From Acidobacteriaceae bacterium (GTDB lineage: Bacteria > Acidobacteriota > Terriglobia > Bryobacterales > Bryobacteraceae): a DNA stretch of 56,432 nucleotides. Location: the NCBI GenBank assembly GCA_019233755.1, contig JAFAMD010000063.1:1-56432 (forward strand), read 5' to 3'. The translations under genes were made by a program, and so were the position numbers. Positions 43,070-52,106 of this stretch are shown piece after piece. Each line of letters begins with the position of its first letter. Within the stretch, counting starts at the first letter, position 1. Below the pieces are notes generated by a model. That model was not told the origin of the DNA. It made no database searches and saw only the letters and a list, made by a program, of their open reading frames with translations.

Positions 43070-45945
43070 CGCCAGAAGAGTGGCAGCACGTCAAGCGCAT
43101 CCTGGATGCCGCGCTCGATATCGCCCCTGACGATCAAGCCGCATTTCTTGACCAAGCCTGCGAGGGCGATAGCGCGTTGCGTTCCGAGGTGGAATCGCTG
43201 CTGGTTTCGTTTGCCAATTCCGGCACATTCATCGAGCGGCCAGTCGCTGCGCCAGCACATCCGGTCGAACTCGACAGGCTCTCGCCAGGTACCAGTCTCG
43301 GCCCTTACCGCATCGTCCAACTGATAGCCGAAGGAGGCATGGGCGCTGTCTATCAAGCTGTTCGCGAGGACGAAGTCTACCGCAAGCTGATGGCTGTGAA
43401 AATCGTCCGCCACTGTATCTACGGCGAGTACGCGCTCAAACATTTCACCACGGAGCGCCAGATTCTGGCGCACTTCGACCACCCCTCCATCGCCAAACTG
43501 TTCGATGCCGGCGCCTTGCCGGATGGACGCCCCTACTTCGTCATGGAGTTCATCGCGGGCGTGCAGATTGACGTCTGGTGCGACGAGCGCCGCCTGTCCA
43601 CACGCGACCGCCTTGAACTTTTTCTCAAGGTTTGCGCCGGCGTGGAGTACGCGCATCGCAACCTCGTTGTCCATCGCGACTTGAAGCCGGGCAACATTCT
43701 CGTCAGCGAAGACGGTGAGCCCAAGCTGCTCGATTTTGGAATCGCCAAAATTCTGGAGCAGAACCCGCTCACCGGCAGTCCGGCGGGAACGATCACTGTC
43801 CTGCCGATGATGACTCCGGAGTACGCCAGTCCGGAGCAGGTGCGCGGCAGCTTGGTGAACACGGCCACTGACATCTACTCGCTAGGAGTTTTGCTCTACG
43901 AATTGCTCACTGGCCATCACCCGTACCAGCTCAAAGGACGCATGCCACACGAAGCGGCCCAGATTATCTGCGAACACGATCCGCCTCGGCCCAGCACTGT
44001 GGTGCGGCGGACGCTGCCCGCAGATCCCGACACGGGCACGGACGCCCTTACCCCGGAGTCGGTTAGTGCGACACGCGATGGCCGCCCCTCGGGGCTCCGT
44101 CGTGCGTTAGCCGGTGATCTCGACAGAATCGTTCTCAAAGCTCTTGAAAAACAGCCCGCACGCCGCTACTCCTCGGTTGAGAAATTCGCCGATGACATCC
44201 GCCGTCACCTCGATGGCCGACCTGTCGAAGCGCGCGGGGCGTCCTGGAGCTATCGTTCCGGCAAGTTCGCGCGCCGGCATACAGCGGCTGTGATCGCAAC
44301 AGCGCTCGTTGCGCTCTCGCTGATCGCCGGGCTCGTCGCCACCACCCGCGAACGGCGCCGCGCCGATAACGAAGCGGCCACCGCCACAGCCGTCAATGAT
44401 TTTCTCCAGAGCGATCTCTTGGCACAGGCAAGCGCCAGTGTACAAGCGCGGCCGGATGTCAAGCCCGATCCTGACCTGAAAGTGCGCACCGCTCTCGACC
44501 GGGCTGCCGCGCGGATCGCGGGCAAGTTTGACAGCCAGCCCCTTGTTGAGGCTTCCATCCGCCAAACGATCGGCGATGCGTACCTTGATCTGGGTCTCTA
44601 TTCGCAGGCGCGGGGGCAGCTAGAGCGAGCGCTCGACCTCCGGCGTCACATGCTGGGAGCCGGACATCGAGATACGTTGACCAGCATGCATAAATTGGGA
44701 GTGCTCGATTGGTATCAAGGTAAATATGCACAGGCTGAACCGCTGTTGAGCAGCGTTCTGGAGATGCGCCGCCGCACTCTGGGCCAGGAACACCCCGATA
44801 CTGCCAGCGCAATGAATGATTTGGCTCTTGTGGAGTGGTACCGCGGCGAGTATCCCCGCGCCGAGCCGCTCTTCACGAAAGCTCTCCAGATCCGGAGCAG
44901 CCTGTTGGGTCCGGAGCATCCGGAAACGCTGAGCACGATGAACGATCTGGCGGGCCTATATGTACACAGAGGCAAGTATGGTGAGGCTGAGACATTGTTC
45001 GTCAAGCTTGTTGAAGTGCGCCGCCGCGTTTTAGGGCAGGAGCATCCTCGTACTCTGCTCAGCATGAATAACCTCGCGGTCGTTTATTGGGATGAAGGCA
45101 AGTATCCGCAAGCCGAGCGGCTGCTGAGCGACGTTTGCGACGCGAAAAGTCGCGTGCTGGGCCCGGAACACCCGGAAACGCTCAGCACGATGAACAACCT
45201 GGCAGGGCTCTATCGGGATCAAGGTAAGTATCAACCGGCTGAGGCGCTATTTACGAAAGTCCTCGAAGTGCGGCAGCGCGTGATGGGCCAGGAGCACCCG
45301 GACACCCTAATCAGCATAAACAACCTGGCATTGCTTTATCTCTATGAGGGCAGGCACGCACCAGCCGAGGCACTGTTCCTCAAAGCCCTTGAAGCGCGGC
45401 GGCGTGTATTGGGTGAGGACCATCCGGATACACTGATCAGCCTGAATAACCTGGCGATGCTCTATGTCTATCAGGGAAAGTACGCAATGGCCGAGCCGGT
45501 TTACGTGAGCGTGATCGAGCGGCAACAGCGTGTGCTGGGAGCGCAACATCCCCGAAGAATGGCGAGTATCAACGACTTGGGAGAGCTTTATCTCAAGCAA
45601 CAGAAATATGCTGCGGCTGAGCCACTGCTCCGTGAGGCGCTAAACAGCCAGAAGAAGACCGGGATTCAGACGTGGGTCCGATACAACTCCGAAAGCCTGC
45701 TGGGCGCCAGCCTAACGGGTCAAGAGAAGTACGCCGAGGCCGAACCGCTCTTGTTGTCAGGTTATGAAGGCATGCTCCAACAGAAAGCCACCATTCCCTG
45801 GGAACGCCAGCCTGCTCTAAACAATCGAGTAGAGTGGATTCTTCGCCTCTACGAAAATTGGGGAAAGCCAGACAAGCTGGCGAAGTGGCGCGAAGAGCCG
45901 CAACTTTCAACCCCGGCACCCGCGTCCCGCAACGAACGGCAGTAA
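43066..45945 (+). CDS. transmembrane Ser/Thr protein kinase with C-terminal TPR array
   Basis: Hanks-type kinase (959 aa). The ATG at 43066 overlaps the sigma gene's stop. Residues 1-65 (PEEWQHVKRILDAALDIAP, LRSEVESLLVS) match the N-terminal segment of the first kinase. The kinase domain (about 75-385) contains IAEGGMGAVYQAV, the ATP lysine in MAVKIV, HRD aspartate D205, DFG aspartate D223 and SPEQ. One membrane helix is at about 406-426 (TAAVIATALVALSLIAGLVA). The remainder is eight to ten 42-residue kinesin-light-chain-like TPR units (GKYAQAEPLL, GQEHPDTLISINNLALLY). The TPR array is predicted on the outer side of the membrane, where it could bind a peptide or protein signal. The coupled sigma factor is its likely substrate. 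Confidence 0.93.
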   Translation: MTPEEWQHVKRILDAALDIAPDDQAAFLDQACEGDSALRSEVESLLVSFANSGTFIERPVAAPAHPVELDRLSPGTSLGPYRIVQLIAEGGMGAVYQAVREDEVYRKLMAVKIVRHCIYGEYALKHFTTERQILAHFDHPSIAKLFDAGALPDGRPYFVMEFIAGVQIDVWCDERRLSTRDRLELFLKVCAGVEYAHRNLVVHRDLKPGNILVSEDGEPKLLDFGIAKILEQNPLTGSPAGTITVLPMMTPEYASPEQVRGSLVNTATDIYSLGVLLYELLTGHHPYQLKGRMPHEAAQIICEHDPPRPSTVVRRTLPADPDTGTDALTPESVSATRDGRPSGLRRALAGDLDRIVLKALEKQPARRYSSVEKFADDIRRHLDGRPVEARGASWSYRSGKFARRHTAAVIATALVALSLIAGLVATTRERRRADNEAATATAVNDFLQSDLLAQASASVQARPDVKPDPDLKVRTALDRAAARIAGKFDSQPLVEASIRQTIGDAYLDLGLYSQARGQLERALDLRRHMLGAGHRDTLTSMHKLGVLDWYQGKYAQAEPLLSSVLEMRRRTLGQEHPDTASAMNDLALVEWYRGEYPRAEPLFTKALQIRSSLLGPEHPETLSTMNDLAGLYVHRGKYGEAETLFVKLVEVRRRVLGQEHPRTLLSMNNLAVVYWDEGKYPQAERLLSDVCDAKSRVLGPEHPETLSTMNNLAGLYRDQGKYQPAEALFTKVLEVRQRVMGQEHPDTLISINNLALLYLYEGRHAPAEALFLKALEARRRVLGEDHPDTLISLNNLAMLYVYQGKYAMAEPVYVSVIERQQRVLGAQHPRRMASINDLGELYLKQQKYAAAEPLLREALNSQKKTGIQTWVRYNSESLLGASLTGQEKYAEAEPLLLSGYEGMLQQKATIPWERQPALNNRVEWILRLYENWGKPDKLAKWREEPQLSTPAPASRNERQ

Positions 45946-46054
45946 ACGAAAAATTCCTTGAGATAAGCCCTCATCTCGCAACGGCCGGACCCAACAGCCG
46001 GGCGCGGCGGTTTGGCAGTTTTCGAATAGCATCTTCGCCTGGTCCCATTTGGTC

Positions 46055-46084
46055 TCCGATTCCGCGTATTTAGGCAGAATCGGA
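46055..46084 (+). terminator. stem-loop after the TPR kinase
   Basis: TCCGATTC (46055-46062) pairs exactly with GAATCGGA (46077-46084) across a 14-base loop. No T tract follows, so the assignment is weak. Confidence 0.3.
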
Positions 46085-46149
46085 AGCTTTCCGCCCGCTA
46101 TTGACAATGCATCGGCGCTGAGTTTCCAAGAATTTGGAGAGGAATACAA

Positions 46150-47664
46150 ATGAGGAGTATTGTATTGGCACTGCTGGTTTCAGCCGTGTGTATTGCGCAG
46201 GATCTGCCGCAGCCCGATCAGGTAGTCGTAGAGCCCGATCAGCTAACCGCTGACGCTCATCGGACAACAGGGCCGCTGGGCATTCACAACAAAGCATCAA
46301 ACGAAAGCCTTGAGCTCATAAATTTCCTTGACGGGCAATTTGATACCGACACCGGATGGAGTGCATCGACGCCGGTTCATGCGCCGTGGGCGGCTGCCTC
46401 GCTGGCCGTAGGTTCGGGAGAGCTGAGGGCCGCCGTGAATTGGAATGTAGGCTTCTACCAGGAGGGATCGAACGAGTCGTGGTTCCAGGAACGCCTGGCC
46501 GATTTCTTCGGCAATGGACTTCTTCCGCCTTACTTCAGGATCGGCTCACCCCAATATACGTACGATGCAGCGGGCGGCCGGTTCATCCTAGTGGCGGGAG
46601 CCACCCTTCCCAGTCAACGCGAGTCCTGGATCACTATCGGAACCACTTATCTTCCGCAGGGAACGGTGGGCCGGTCAGACTGCACGTTTAGGCTAGACGC
46701 CAATGTGCTGCCGGGCACTCACACAAACTTCTATGCGGATGAGCCGCAAATCGCCATGACCGCGCAATACATTGTAGTCACCGCGGAAATGCGCTCTTTC
46801 GCTGACGGCTCGTTTCAGTACGTCAAGATGTGGGTGATCCCAAAGAGAAGCGTTTACAACGTTGAGTATCAGAATTGCCCGGCTTACATCGATCAATACA
46901 CTTACTGGTGGGCATTGAAGAACGCGGACGGAACGTTAGTCACTTCTCTGGCTCCAGCCAACAGCAGCAGCTCGGTCACTTATCTCCTTAACGCGCAAAC
47001 GCCAGGAACAAATGGCGCGAACGCGCTTACAAAGTGGCAGTTAGACACCAGCCGTCCGGGAGCTTTCACATTGACCAAAATGAATGTGCCGACGGCGCGC
47101 TACTTTGCGCCGCCGCCCGCTCAGCAAGCCGGCACATCCACCCTGATTAACACATGGGATACGCGACTGTCCAACGTCGTCTACCAGGGCAATTCGCTAT
47201 GGACAGCCCAAACAACAGGCTGCCGCATCATCGGAGACCCCACGGAGCGATCGTGCTTACGTTGGTATCAAATCGCCGCGCAGACCGGAGCGGTCCTGCA
47301 GCAATCTACTTTCGGGGTGAACAATGCCTCCGTGTACACGCCATGGATCGTTGCCAACGGGTACGGTAATGCAGTTGCCGTATTCAACGCATCAGGCCCG
47401 ACGGCGCAGGTCGGCATTTACTTTGCGGGCCGCAAAGGAACAGACGCAGCCAACTGGCTCCCGCTGTTCTATGTCCTCCAACAAGGCGAGTCCTGCTATG
47501 CGCGCTCGCCTAACAACGCCGTGGGCGGCCCGCGCAGCGGCGGCTTCCTCGATCCAAACGACGCTAATCTGTTTTGGATCTCGGCGGCTTACACGTCCGG
47601 TTCCAGCAGCAATTGTAGTTCTAATGACTGGTCGACCAAGATAGCCAGCGTGTCATTCAGGTGA
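46150..47664 (+). CDS. secreted protein of unknown function
   Basis: Not recognised. A signal peptide (residues 1-16, RSIVLALLVSAVCIA) indicates export; GGAGAGG precedes the ATG. The mature part (about 488 aa) is beta-rich with evenly spaced Trp/Tyr residues and low charge, resembling secreted propeller-like or carbohydrate-related proteins. Examples are PQYTYDAAGGRFILVAGATL, WDTRLSNVVYQGNSLWTAQ and FLDPNDANLFWISAAYTSG. No catalytic motif is visible. Pairs of cysteines (for example in TTGCRIIGDPTERSCLRW) suggest disulfides. It stands alone: about 200 bases separate it from the TPR kinase upstream, and a stem-loop lies between it and the isomerase operon downstream. Confidence 0.75.
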   Translation: MRSIVLALLVSAVCIAQDLPQPDQVVVEPDQLTADAHRTTGPLGIHNKASNESLELINFLDGQFDTDTGWSASTPVHAPWAAASLAVGSGELRAAVNWNVGFYQEGSNESWFQERLADFFGNGLLPPYFRIGSPQYTYDAAGGRFILVAGATLPSQRESWITIGTTYLPQGTVGRSDCTFRLDANVLPGTHTNFYADEPQIAMTAQYIVVTAEMRSFADGSFQYVKMWVIPKRSVYNVEYQNCPAYIDQYTYWWALKNADGTLVTSLAPANSSSSVTYLLNAQTPGTNGANALTKWQLDTSRPGAFTLTKMNVPTARYFAPPPAQQAGTSTLINTWDTRLSNVVYQGNSLWTAQTTGCRIIGDPTERSCLRWYQIAAQTGAVLQQSTFGVNNASVYTPWIVANGYGNAVAVFNASGPTAQVGIYFAGRKGTDAANWLPLFYVLQQGESCYARSPNNAVGGPRSGGFLDPNDANLFWISAAYTSGSSSNCSSNDWSTKIASVSFR

Positions 47665-47686
47665 CGTGAGCGGGCGGGGGAAGAAC

Positions 47687-47716
47687 GCTCGGAGTCACCA
47701 GGGCCGGACTCCGAGC
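47687..47716 (+). terminator. stem-loop between the secreted protein gene and the isomerase operon
   Basis: A perfect 10-bp stem (GCTCGGAGTC, 47687-47696, with 47707-47716) closes a 10-base loop 22 bases after the stop. No T run follows, so it may act as a barrier or 3'-end stabiliser. Confidence 0.45.
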
Positions 47717-47849
47717 CTCCGACCCGGTTCTCCTGCCGCCCTTCTGTTGCGCGTTGGGTTTGTCACACAGAGAAATTTGAAGGATGGGCAAAGGATGCCG
47801 CGCTTAGACTCGAAGAGTAGGGCATTTGTTCGGAAAGCAGAAGCGCAGC

Positions 47850-48668
47850 ATGAAAATCGGATTAAACATGGAATTCATCCGCTCGCAAGACAAGCCTTTT
47901 GAAGAGGGCGTCCGGCGAGCGGCGCAGATTGGCTACAAGTTCGTCGAACCTATGGTTCACAACGGCCGGGAACTGCTGAGCGAGGCGGGGTATTTCCATT
48001 CGTTCTCAATGGATAACGATCCTCTGGAAATGCGCGAAATCCTGGATCGCTACGGCATGGAGGCATCGGGCCTGTCTGCCCATTGCCCGCTCATGCGGCC
48101 CGAGATCAGCGTGCCGTATCTGGAAAAAGCGGTGCGCTTCGCTGCGGCGATAGGCGCCCCGGTAGCGAATACGGATGAAGGCATCCGGCCGGACTGGCTG
48201 GGGGATGACGATTGCTTTCACGTCATGAAATATACGCTTACCAAGGTGCTGCAGACAGCGGAGCGGCACGGCGTCTTCCTCGGCATTGAGCCACACCAGA
48301 GCATCACAAAGACGACTGACGGCCTTCTTCGTATCGCCAATCTCGTGGATTCGCCCATGCTAAAGGTGAATTACGACACCGGGAACGCGTTCCTCGGCGG
48401 CGCGGATCCTTATAACGGATTAAGAGCCGTGATGGATAAGCTTGTTCACGTCCATGCCAAGGACATATCGGTTCAGCAGGCCGCATCCGAACAGGGGAAA
48501 GTGACGGGCACGCCGGTCGGTTGCGCGTGTGGAGAAGGCGTGATCGATTGGCCGCGCGTTGTTTCGATCCTGCGCGAAGGCAACTATGATGGCGCGCTAT
48601 CCGTGGAATGCGGCACAGCGAAACAGGCTGAAGAGAGTCTGCGGTATCTGACGGGCGTTTTGAAGTAA
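47850..48668 (+). CDS. sugar phosphate isomerase/epimerase (xylose-isomerase-like TIM barrel)
   Basis: Cytoplasmic TIM-barrel protein (272 aa) of the AP endonuclease 2/xylose isomerase-like family. Metal-binding residues are expected in LGIEPHQS (Glu about 154), KVNYDTGNAF (Asp), VHVHAKDI (His) and the late ALSVECGTA (Glu). There is no signal peptide. I start at 47850 because MKIGLNMEFIR is the normal first strand. Relatives isomerise or epimerise keto-sugars, and some cleave 3-keto-glycosides. Its TAA overlaps the ATG of the cytochrome gene by one base, opening a five-gene unit that looks devoted to oxidative sugar metabolism. The exact reaction is unknown. Confidence 0.9.
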   Translation: MKIGLNMEFIRSQDKPFEEGVRRAAQIGYKFVEPMVHNGRELLSEAGYFHSFSMDNDPLEMREILDRYGMEASGLSAHCPLMRPEISVPYLEKAVRFAAAIGAPVANTDEGIRPDWLGDDDCFHVMKYTLTKVLQTAERHGVFLGIEPHQSITKTTDGLLRIANLVDSPMLKVNYDTGNAFLGGADPYNGLRAVMDKLVHVHAKDISVQQAASEQGKVTGTPVGCACGEGVIDWPRVVSILREGNYDGALSVECGTAKQAEESLRYLTGVLK

Positions 48669-49549
48669 TGCGCCTTGGTTGCAATAAACAGGTAGGTTCA
48701 ACGTTCCGCATGTTTCTGCGCGCTTGCGCTGTAATGATTGCGGTGGCTCCGCTCCTTGCACAAAATCAACCCGCTACCCGTCAGACACCGGCGGCGGAAG
48801 ACCAAGGTCCGCCCGACTCGGTCTTACGCCAGATATGGCCGAACCTGCCGCCGAATCAGGATCCGACTGCGGTTGCGCGGGGAAAGCGGCTCTTTGAGGC
48901 AAACTGCTCCTTCTGCCATGGGCCGGAAGCAACAGGCGGAAACGGCGGCCCGGACTTGATCCGTTCCGTCCTCGTAAATCATGACGACAAGGGCAATTTG
49001 ATCGGCCCCGTCGTTCACAACGGCAGACCCGATAAAGGAATGCCCACTTTTTCGAGTCTGTCCGACCAGCAGATTTCAGACCTTGTGGCGTTTTTGCATC
49101 AGAGAAACCGCGATGCCCGGCTTCGATTCACTTACAAGGTAGAAAACGTGGCCATTGGCGATGCCTCGGCCGGCAAGAGCTACTTCGCAGCTCACTGCAG
49201 TAACTGTCATTCCGCTACGGGAGACCTTGCGGGCCTAGCTTCCAAGTATCCAGCCGACGTTTTGCAACAGCTTTGGCTGTCTCCCCAGCCGCGATCTGGA
49301 ACCGGCGATACGCAACTTTCGGATGTGACGATCACGCTGCCTTCAGGCCAAACATTCTCGGGAAAACTGGCGCATCTTGACGAGTTTGACGTCTCTCTGT
49401 ATGACGCCCGCGGCTACCACAGTTTTCCGCGGACGTCCGGAACTAAAGTGGAGGTACAGAATCCGCTTGCCGCTCACGAGGAGTTGCTGAGCCATCTTAC
49501 TGACTCAGACATGCACAACGTGACCACTTACCTGGAGACTTTGAAGTGA
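48668..49549 (+). CDS. di-haem c-type cytochrome
   Basis: Exported cytochrome c (293 aa) with an N-terminal hydrophobic segment (about residues 15-31, MFLRACAVMIAVAPLLA). Two haem sites are present: CSFCH at 80-84 with likely axial Met125 (KGMPTF), and CSNCH at 177-181. Between and after them are typical class I cytochrome helices (LSDQQISDLVAFLHQ). The last hundred residues (TITLPSGQTFSGKLAHLDEF) form a beta domain seen in cytochromes linked to quinoprotein dehydrogenases. Its TGA overlaps the GTG start of the PQQ dehydrogenase gene, so it is the probable electron acceptor of that enzyme in the periplasm. Confidence 0.93.
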   Translation: MRLGCNKQVGSTFRMFLRACAVMIAVAPLLAQNQPATRQTPAAEDQGPPDSVLRQIWPNLPPNQDPTAVARGKRLFEANCSFCHGPEATGGNGGPDLIRSVLVNHDDKGNLIGPVVHNGRPDKGMPTFSSLSDQQISDLVAFLHQRNRDARLRFTYKVENVAIGDASAGKSYFAAHCSNCHSATGDLAGLASKYPADVLQQLWLSPQPRSGTGDTQLSDVTITLPSGQTFSGKLAHLDEFDVSLYDARGYHSFPRTSGTKVEVQNPLAAHEELLSHLTDSDMHNVTTYLETLK

Positions 49550-51108
49550 AACTTTGGCCGGCTCTAACTGGAACCCTGCTACTGGTGATCCTGCTCCAAG
49601 CCCAGGGACTGGGTCCAAAAGAGTTACTGCAACCTCTGGCTTCTAACTGGCCGACTTACAATGGCGACTATTCGGGCCGCCGCTTCAGCCAGCTCACGCA
49701 GGTGAATGCTGGTAATGTAAAAGATTTGACTCTCGCATGGACCTATGATTCGGGCGGCTCAGCCATCAAAGCGACTCCGTTGATGGTGAATGGCGTCCTT
49801 TACTTTACGGTTCCGGATCATGCATGGGCGGTAGATGCGAGAACCGGCCGCGAACTCTGGCATTGGACGACCACGAGCCGGGGTGGCACACACATCGGGA
49901 ACCGCGGTATGGGCATGTATGAGAACTGGCTGTTCTTTGTTACTCCCGACGACTACCTGGTTTCTTTGGATGCCACAACCGGAAAGGAGCGCTGGCGGGT
50001 GGAGATCGCCGATCTGAAGCTCGATTTTTTTTCTACGGTGGCGCCTGTTGTTATCCGCAATCATGTGCTTGTTAGCCCGAGTATAGAATCTACCGACAAC
50101 CGCGGCTATCTAGATTCGTATGATGCTGAGACCGGAAAGCTGCAATGGCGTTGGTATGCGACGCCCGGCCCGGGGCAACCGGGGTCGGAGACCTGGCCCA
50201 ATGCAGATGCAATGCAGCATGGCGGAGGCGCGGTGTGGATTCCGGGCACATACGATCCGGAGTTGGATCTTTACTACTTCGGCACCGGGAATCCCCAGCC
50301 CGTGATGGCGGGCCAGGGACGCAGGGGAGCCAATCTCTGGGCTAATTCGATCGTTGCCATCCATCCGGATACGGGCAAAATGGCCTGGTTCTATCAAACC
50401 ACCCCGCATGACGTGCACGACTGGGATTCCGCGGAGACTCCGGTGCTCTTCGATGCAGAAATCGCCGGGCAGCATCGAAAACTTCTGGCGCAGGCGAACC
50501 GGAATGGATATTTTTTCGTGCTCGATCGCACCAACGGCCAACATGTCCTGACAGCTCCTTTTGTGCCGAATAACTGGGCAAAGGGTTTGGACGAACAGGG
50601 GCGACCTATCCCGGACCCGGCTAAGAATCCGCAGCCGGCCGGGGCGATTGTGTTTCCTTCCGAGGGCGGAGCCACGAACTGGTTTCCGCCAAGTCTTGAT
50701 CCCCAAACGAATCTTTTCTATGTCCGCGTGGACCGCTCCGCCGCGGTGTTCTATCTGACCGACACGAGCGCGAAACCGGAAGCATGGGGCGGTATCGATA
50801 AATCCGTGTGGGCCGGTCCGTCTTCGATAGAGGCGATCGAGGCAACAACCGGAAAAGTTGTCTGGGATCACCCGACCGGCGCCGGCGGGGTCTCCGGGTT
50901 GCTGGCCACATCCGGGAAGCTCTTATTCAGTGGGGATGGCGCAGGCAACGCCATTGCGCTTGATCCAAGCACCGGACGTACCTGCTGGCACGTCAACCTG
51001 AACGCGACCATGGCTAACGGGCCGATCACTTATGAGATAGACGGCAAACAATACATTCTGCTCGCCGCCGGGGCAAAGCTGTTTGCCTTCACACTTCCGG
51101 AAGAGTAA
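49546..51108 (+). CDS. PQQ-dependent (quinoprotein) dehydrogenase
   Basis: Periplasmic eight-bladed propeller dehydrogenase (520 aa) that should use pyrroloquinoline quinone to oxidise an alcohol or sugar. A signal peptide (LWPALTGTLLLVILLQAQG) is followed by the family opening NWPTYNGDYSGRRFSQL. Propeller motifs recur: AVDARTGRELWHW, SLDATTGKERW, SYDAETGKLQWRW, AIHPDTGKMAWFYQ and EATTGKVVWDHPTGAGG. The catalytic Asp is expected in the DVHDWDSAETPVLF segment. It lacks a fused cytochrome domain, and the cytochrome gene overlapping upstream supplies that role. It is somewhat shorter than methanol or ethanol dehydrogenases (about 560-600 aa). The neighbours point to a sugar substrate, which is inference. 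Confidence 0.93.
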   Translation: MKLWPALTGTLLLVILLQAQGLGPKELLQPLASNWPTYNGDYSGRRFSQLTQVNAGNVKDLTLAWTYDSGGSAIKATPLMVNGVLYFTVPDHAWAVDARTGRELWHWTTTSRGGTHIGNRGMGMYENWLFFVTPDDYLVSLDATTGKERWRVEIADLKLDFFSTVAPVVIRNHVLVSPSIESTDNRGYLDSYDAETGKLQWRWYATPGPGQPGSETWPNADAMQHGGGAVWIPGTYDPELDLYYFGTGNPQPVMAGQGRRGANLWANSIVAIHPDTGKMAWFYQTTPHDVHDWDSAETPVLFDAEIAGQHRKLLAQANRNGYFFVLDRTNGQHVLTAPFVPNNWAKGLDEQGRPIPDPAKNPQPAGAIVFPSEGGATNWFPPSLDPQTNLFYVRVDRSAAVFYLTDTSAKPEAWGGIDKSVWAGPSSIEAIEATTGKVVWDHPTGAGGVSGLLATSGKLLFSGDGAGNAIALDPSTGRTCWHVNLNATMANGPITYEIDGKQYILLAAGAKLFAFTLPEE

Positions 51109-52100
51109 TGACGACCATTACAAGGCGCGATCAAATCAGGCAATTGGGATGTGCAGCACTCGAACTGCTTCGAGGCCGGATGGGGAGCGCGCAAACAGCG
51201 CCGCAGCGGCTGTTTTTCAAAATCGCGCTCGGCGAGTATTCGTTTAACAGTGTCTATCGCGCGGGGGATTATGATCCGGTCCATTTGGCCGAGATCACAA
51301 AGAAGGAATTTGGGCTGAGCGCGATCGATTATGTGTCGATTTTCTGGCAAGACAAGGCGAGCGATCGCAGTTTTCTTCACGAATTGAAAACAAGGGCCGC
51401 CGCTAACGGCATCGTGAATCACCCCATTCTTGTCGATTTGCCCGGGCCGCAATTAGGAGATCTGGACAGCGAAAAACAAAAAGCTGCCATTGAAGCACAT
51501 CGCCGTTGGGTGGATATCGGCAGATTTCTCGATTGCAGCGGCATCCGCGTTAACTTGAATGGTTTTGATGCGGAAAATCTGGGGAAGCCTGGCCGGAAGG
51601 AGGCTGTTCTCAAGGCGTCCGTAGAAGGTTATGGACACTTGCTGGAGTATGCGCGGCAAAGCGGACTGGACGTGCTGGTTCAGAATCATCTCGGCTACAG
51701 TTGCGATCCCGATTGGCTGGTGAGTGTAATGCAGCGGGTCAACCGCAGGAACGCCGGCATTGAAGCGGACCCGGGGCACTTCCAGGAACTCTTCATTGCG
51801 ATCAAGCCGGACGGCCGTCACGAGGCCCGGACAGGAGCTAGCTTCGACACTTATGCTGGAATGGCAAAACTCATGCCATACGCTACAGCCGTAAATGCGA
51901 AAACGCATGCTTTCGATGCCAATGGAAATGAGGTCAGTTTTGACTGGCCGCGGCTCCTCCGAATCGTCAAAGCCGGTGGCTATTCCGGTTACATAGGAAT
52001 CGAGTGGGAACCAACGGGGGAAGGACAAAAATTGTCAGCGTCGCAGGGGATCGCGGCCACCAAGGCGCTTCTTGAAAGGATAGGCTCTGAAGTGTCATAA
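51108..52100 (+). CDS. Tat-like exported sugar isomerase/epimerase (TIM barrel)
   Basis: Second xylose-isomerase-like TIM-barrel protein of the operon (330 aa). Unlike the first, it begins with a twin-arginine sequence, TITRRDQIRQLGCAALELL, though the hydrophobic part is weak. Export by Tat is therefore possible but unsure. Barrel strands and metal ligands are suggested by VLVQNHLGYS, AGIEADPGH, VNAKTHAFD and YIGIEWEPTGEG. The ATG overlaps the stop of the dehydrogenase gene by one base. A periplasmic isomerase next to a periplasmic dehydrogenase would fit processing of an oxidised sugar outside the cytoplasm; the reaction is not known. Confidence 0.88.
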   Translation: MTTITRRDQIRQLGCAALELLRGRMGSAQTAPQRLFFKIALGEYSFNSVYRAGDYDPVHLAEITKKEFGLSAIDYVSIFWQDKASDRSFLHELKTRAAANGIVNHPILVDLPGPQLGDLDSEKQKAAIEAHRRWVDIGRFLDCSGIRVNLNGFDAENLGKPGRKEAVLKASVEGYGHLLEYARQSGLDVLVQNHLGYSCDPDWLVSVMQRVNRRNAGIEADPGHFQELFIAIKPDGRHEARTGASFDTYAGMAKLMPYATAVNAKTHAFDANGNEVSFDWPRLLRIVKAGGYSGYIGIEWEPTGEGQKLSASQGIAATKALLERIGSEVS

Positions 52101-52106
52101 CGCGCG

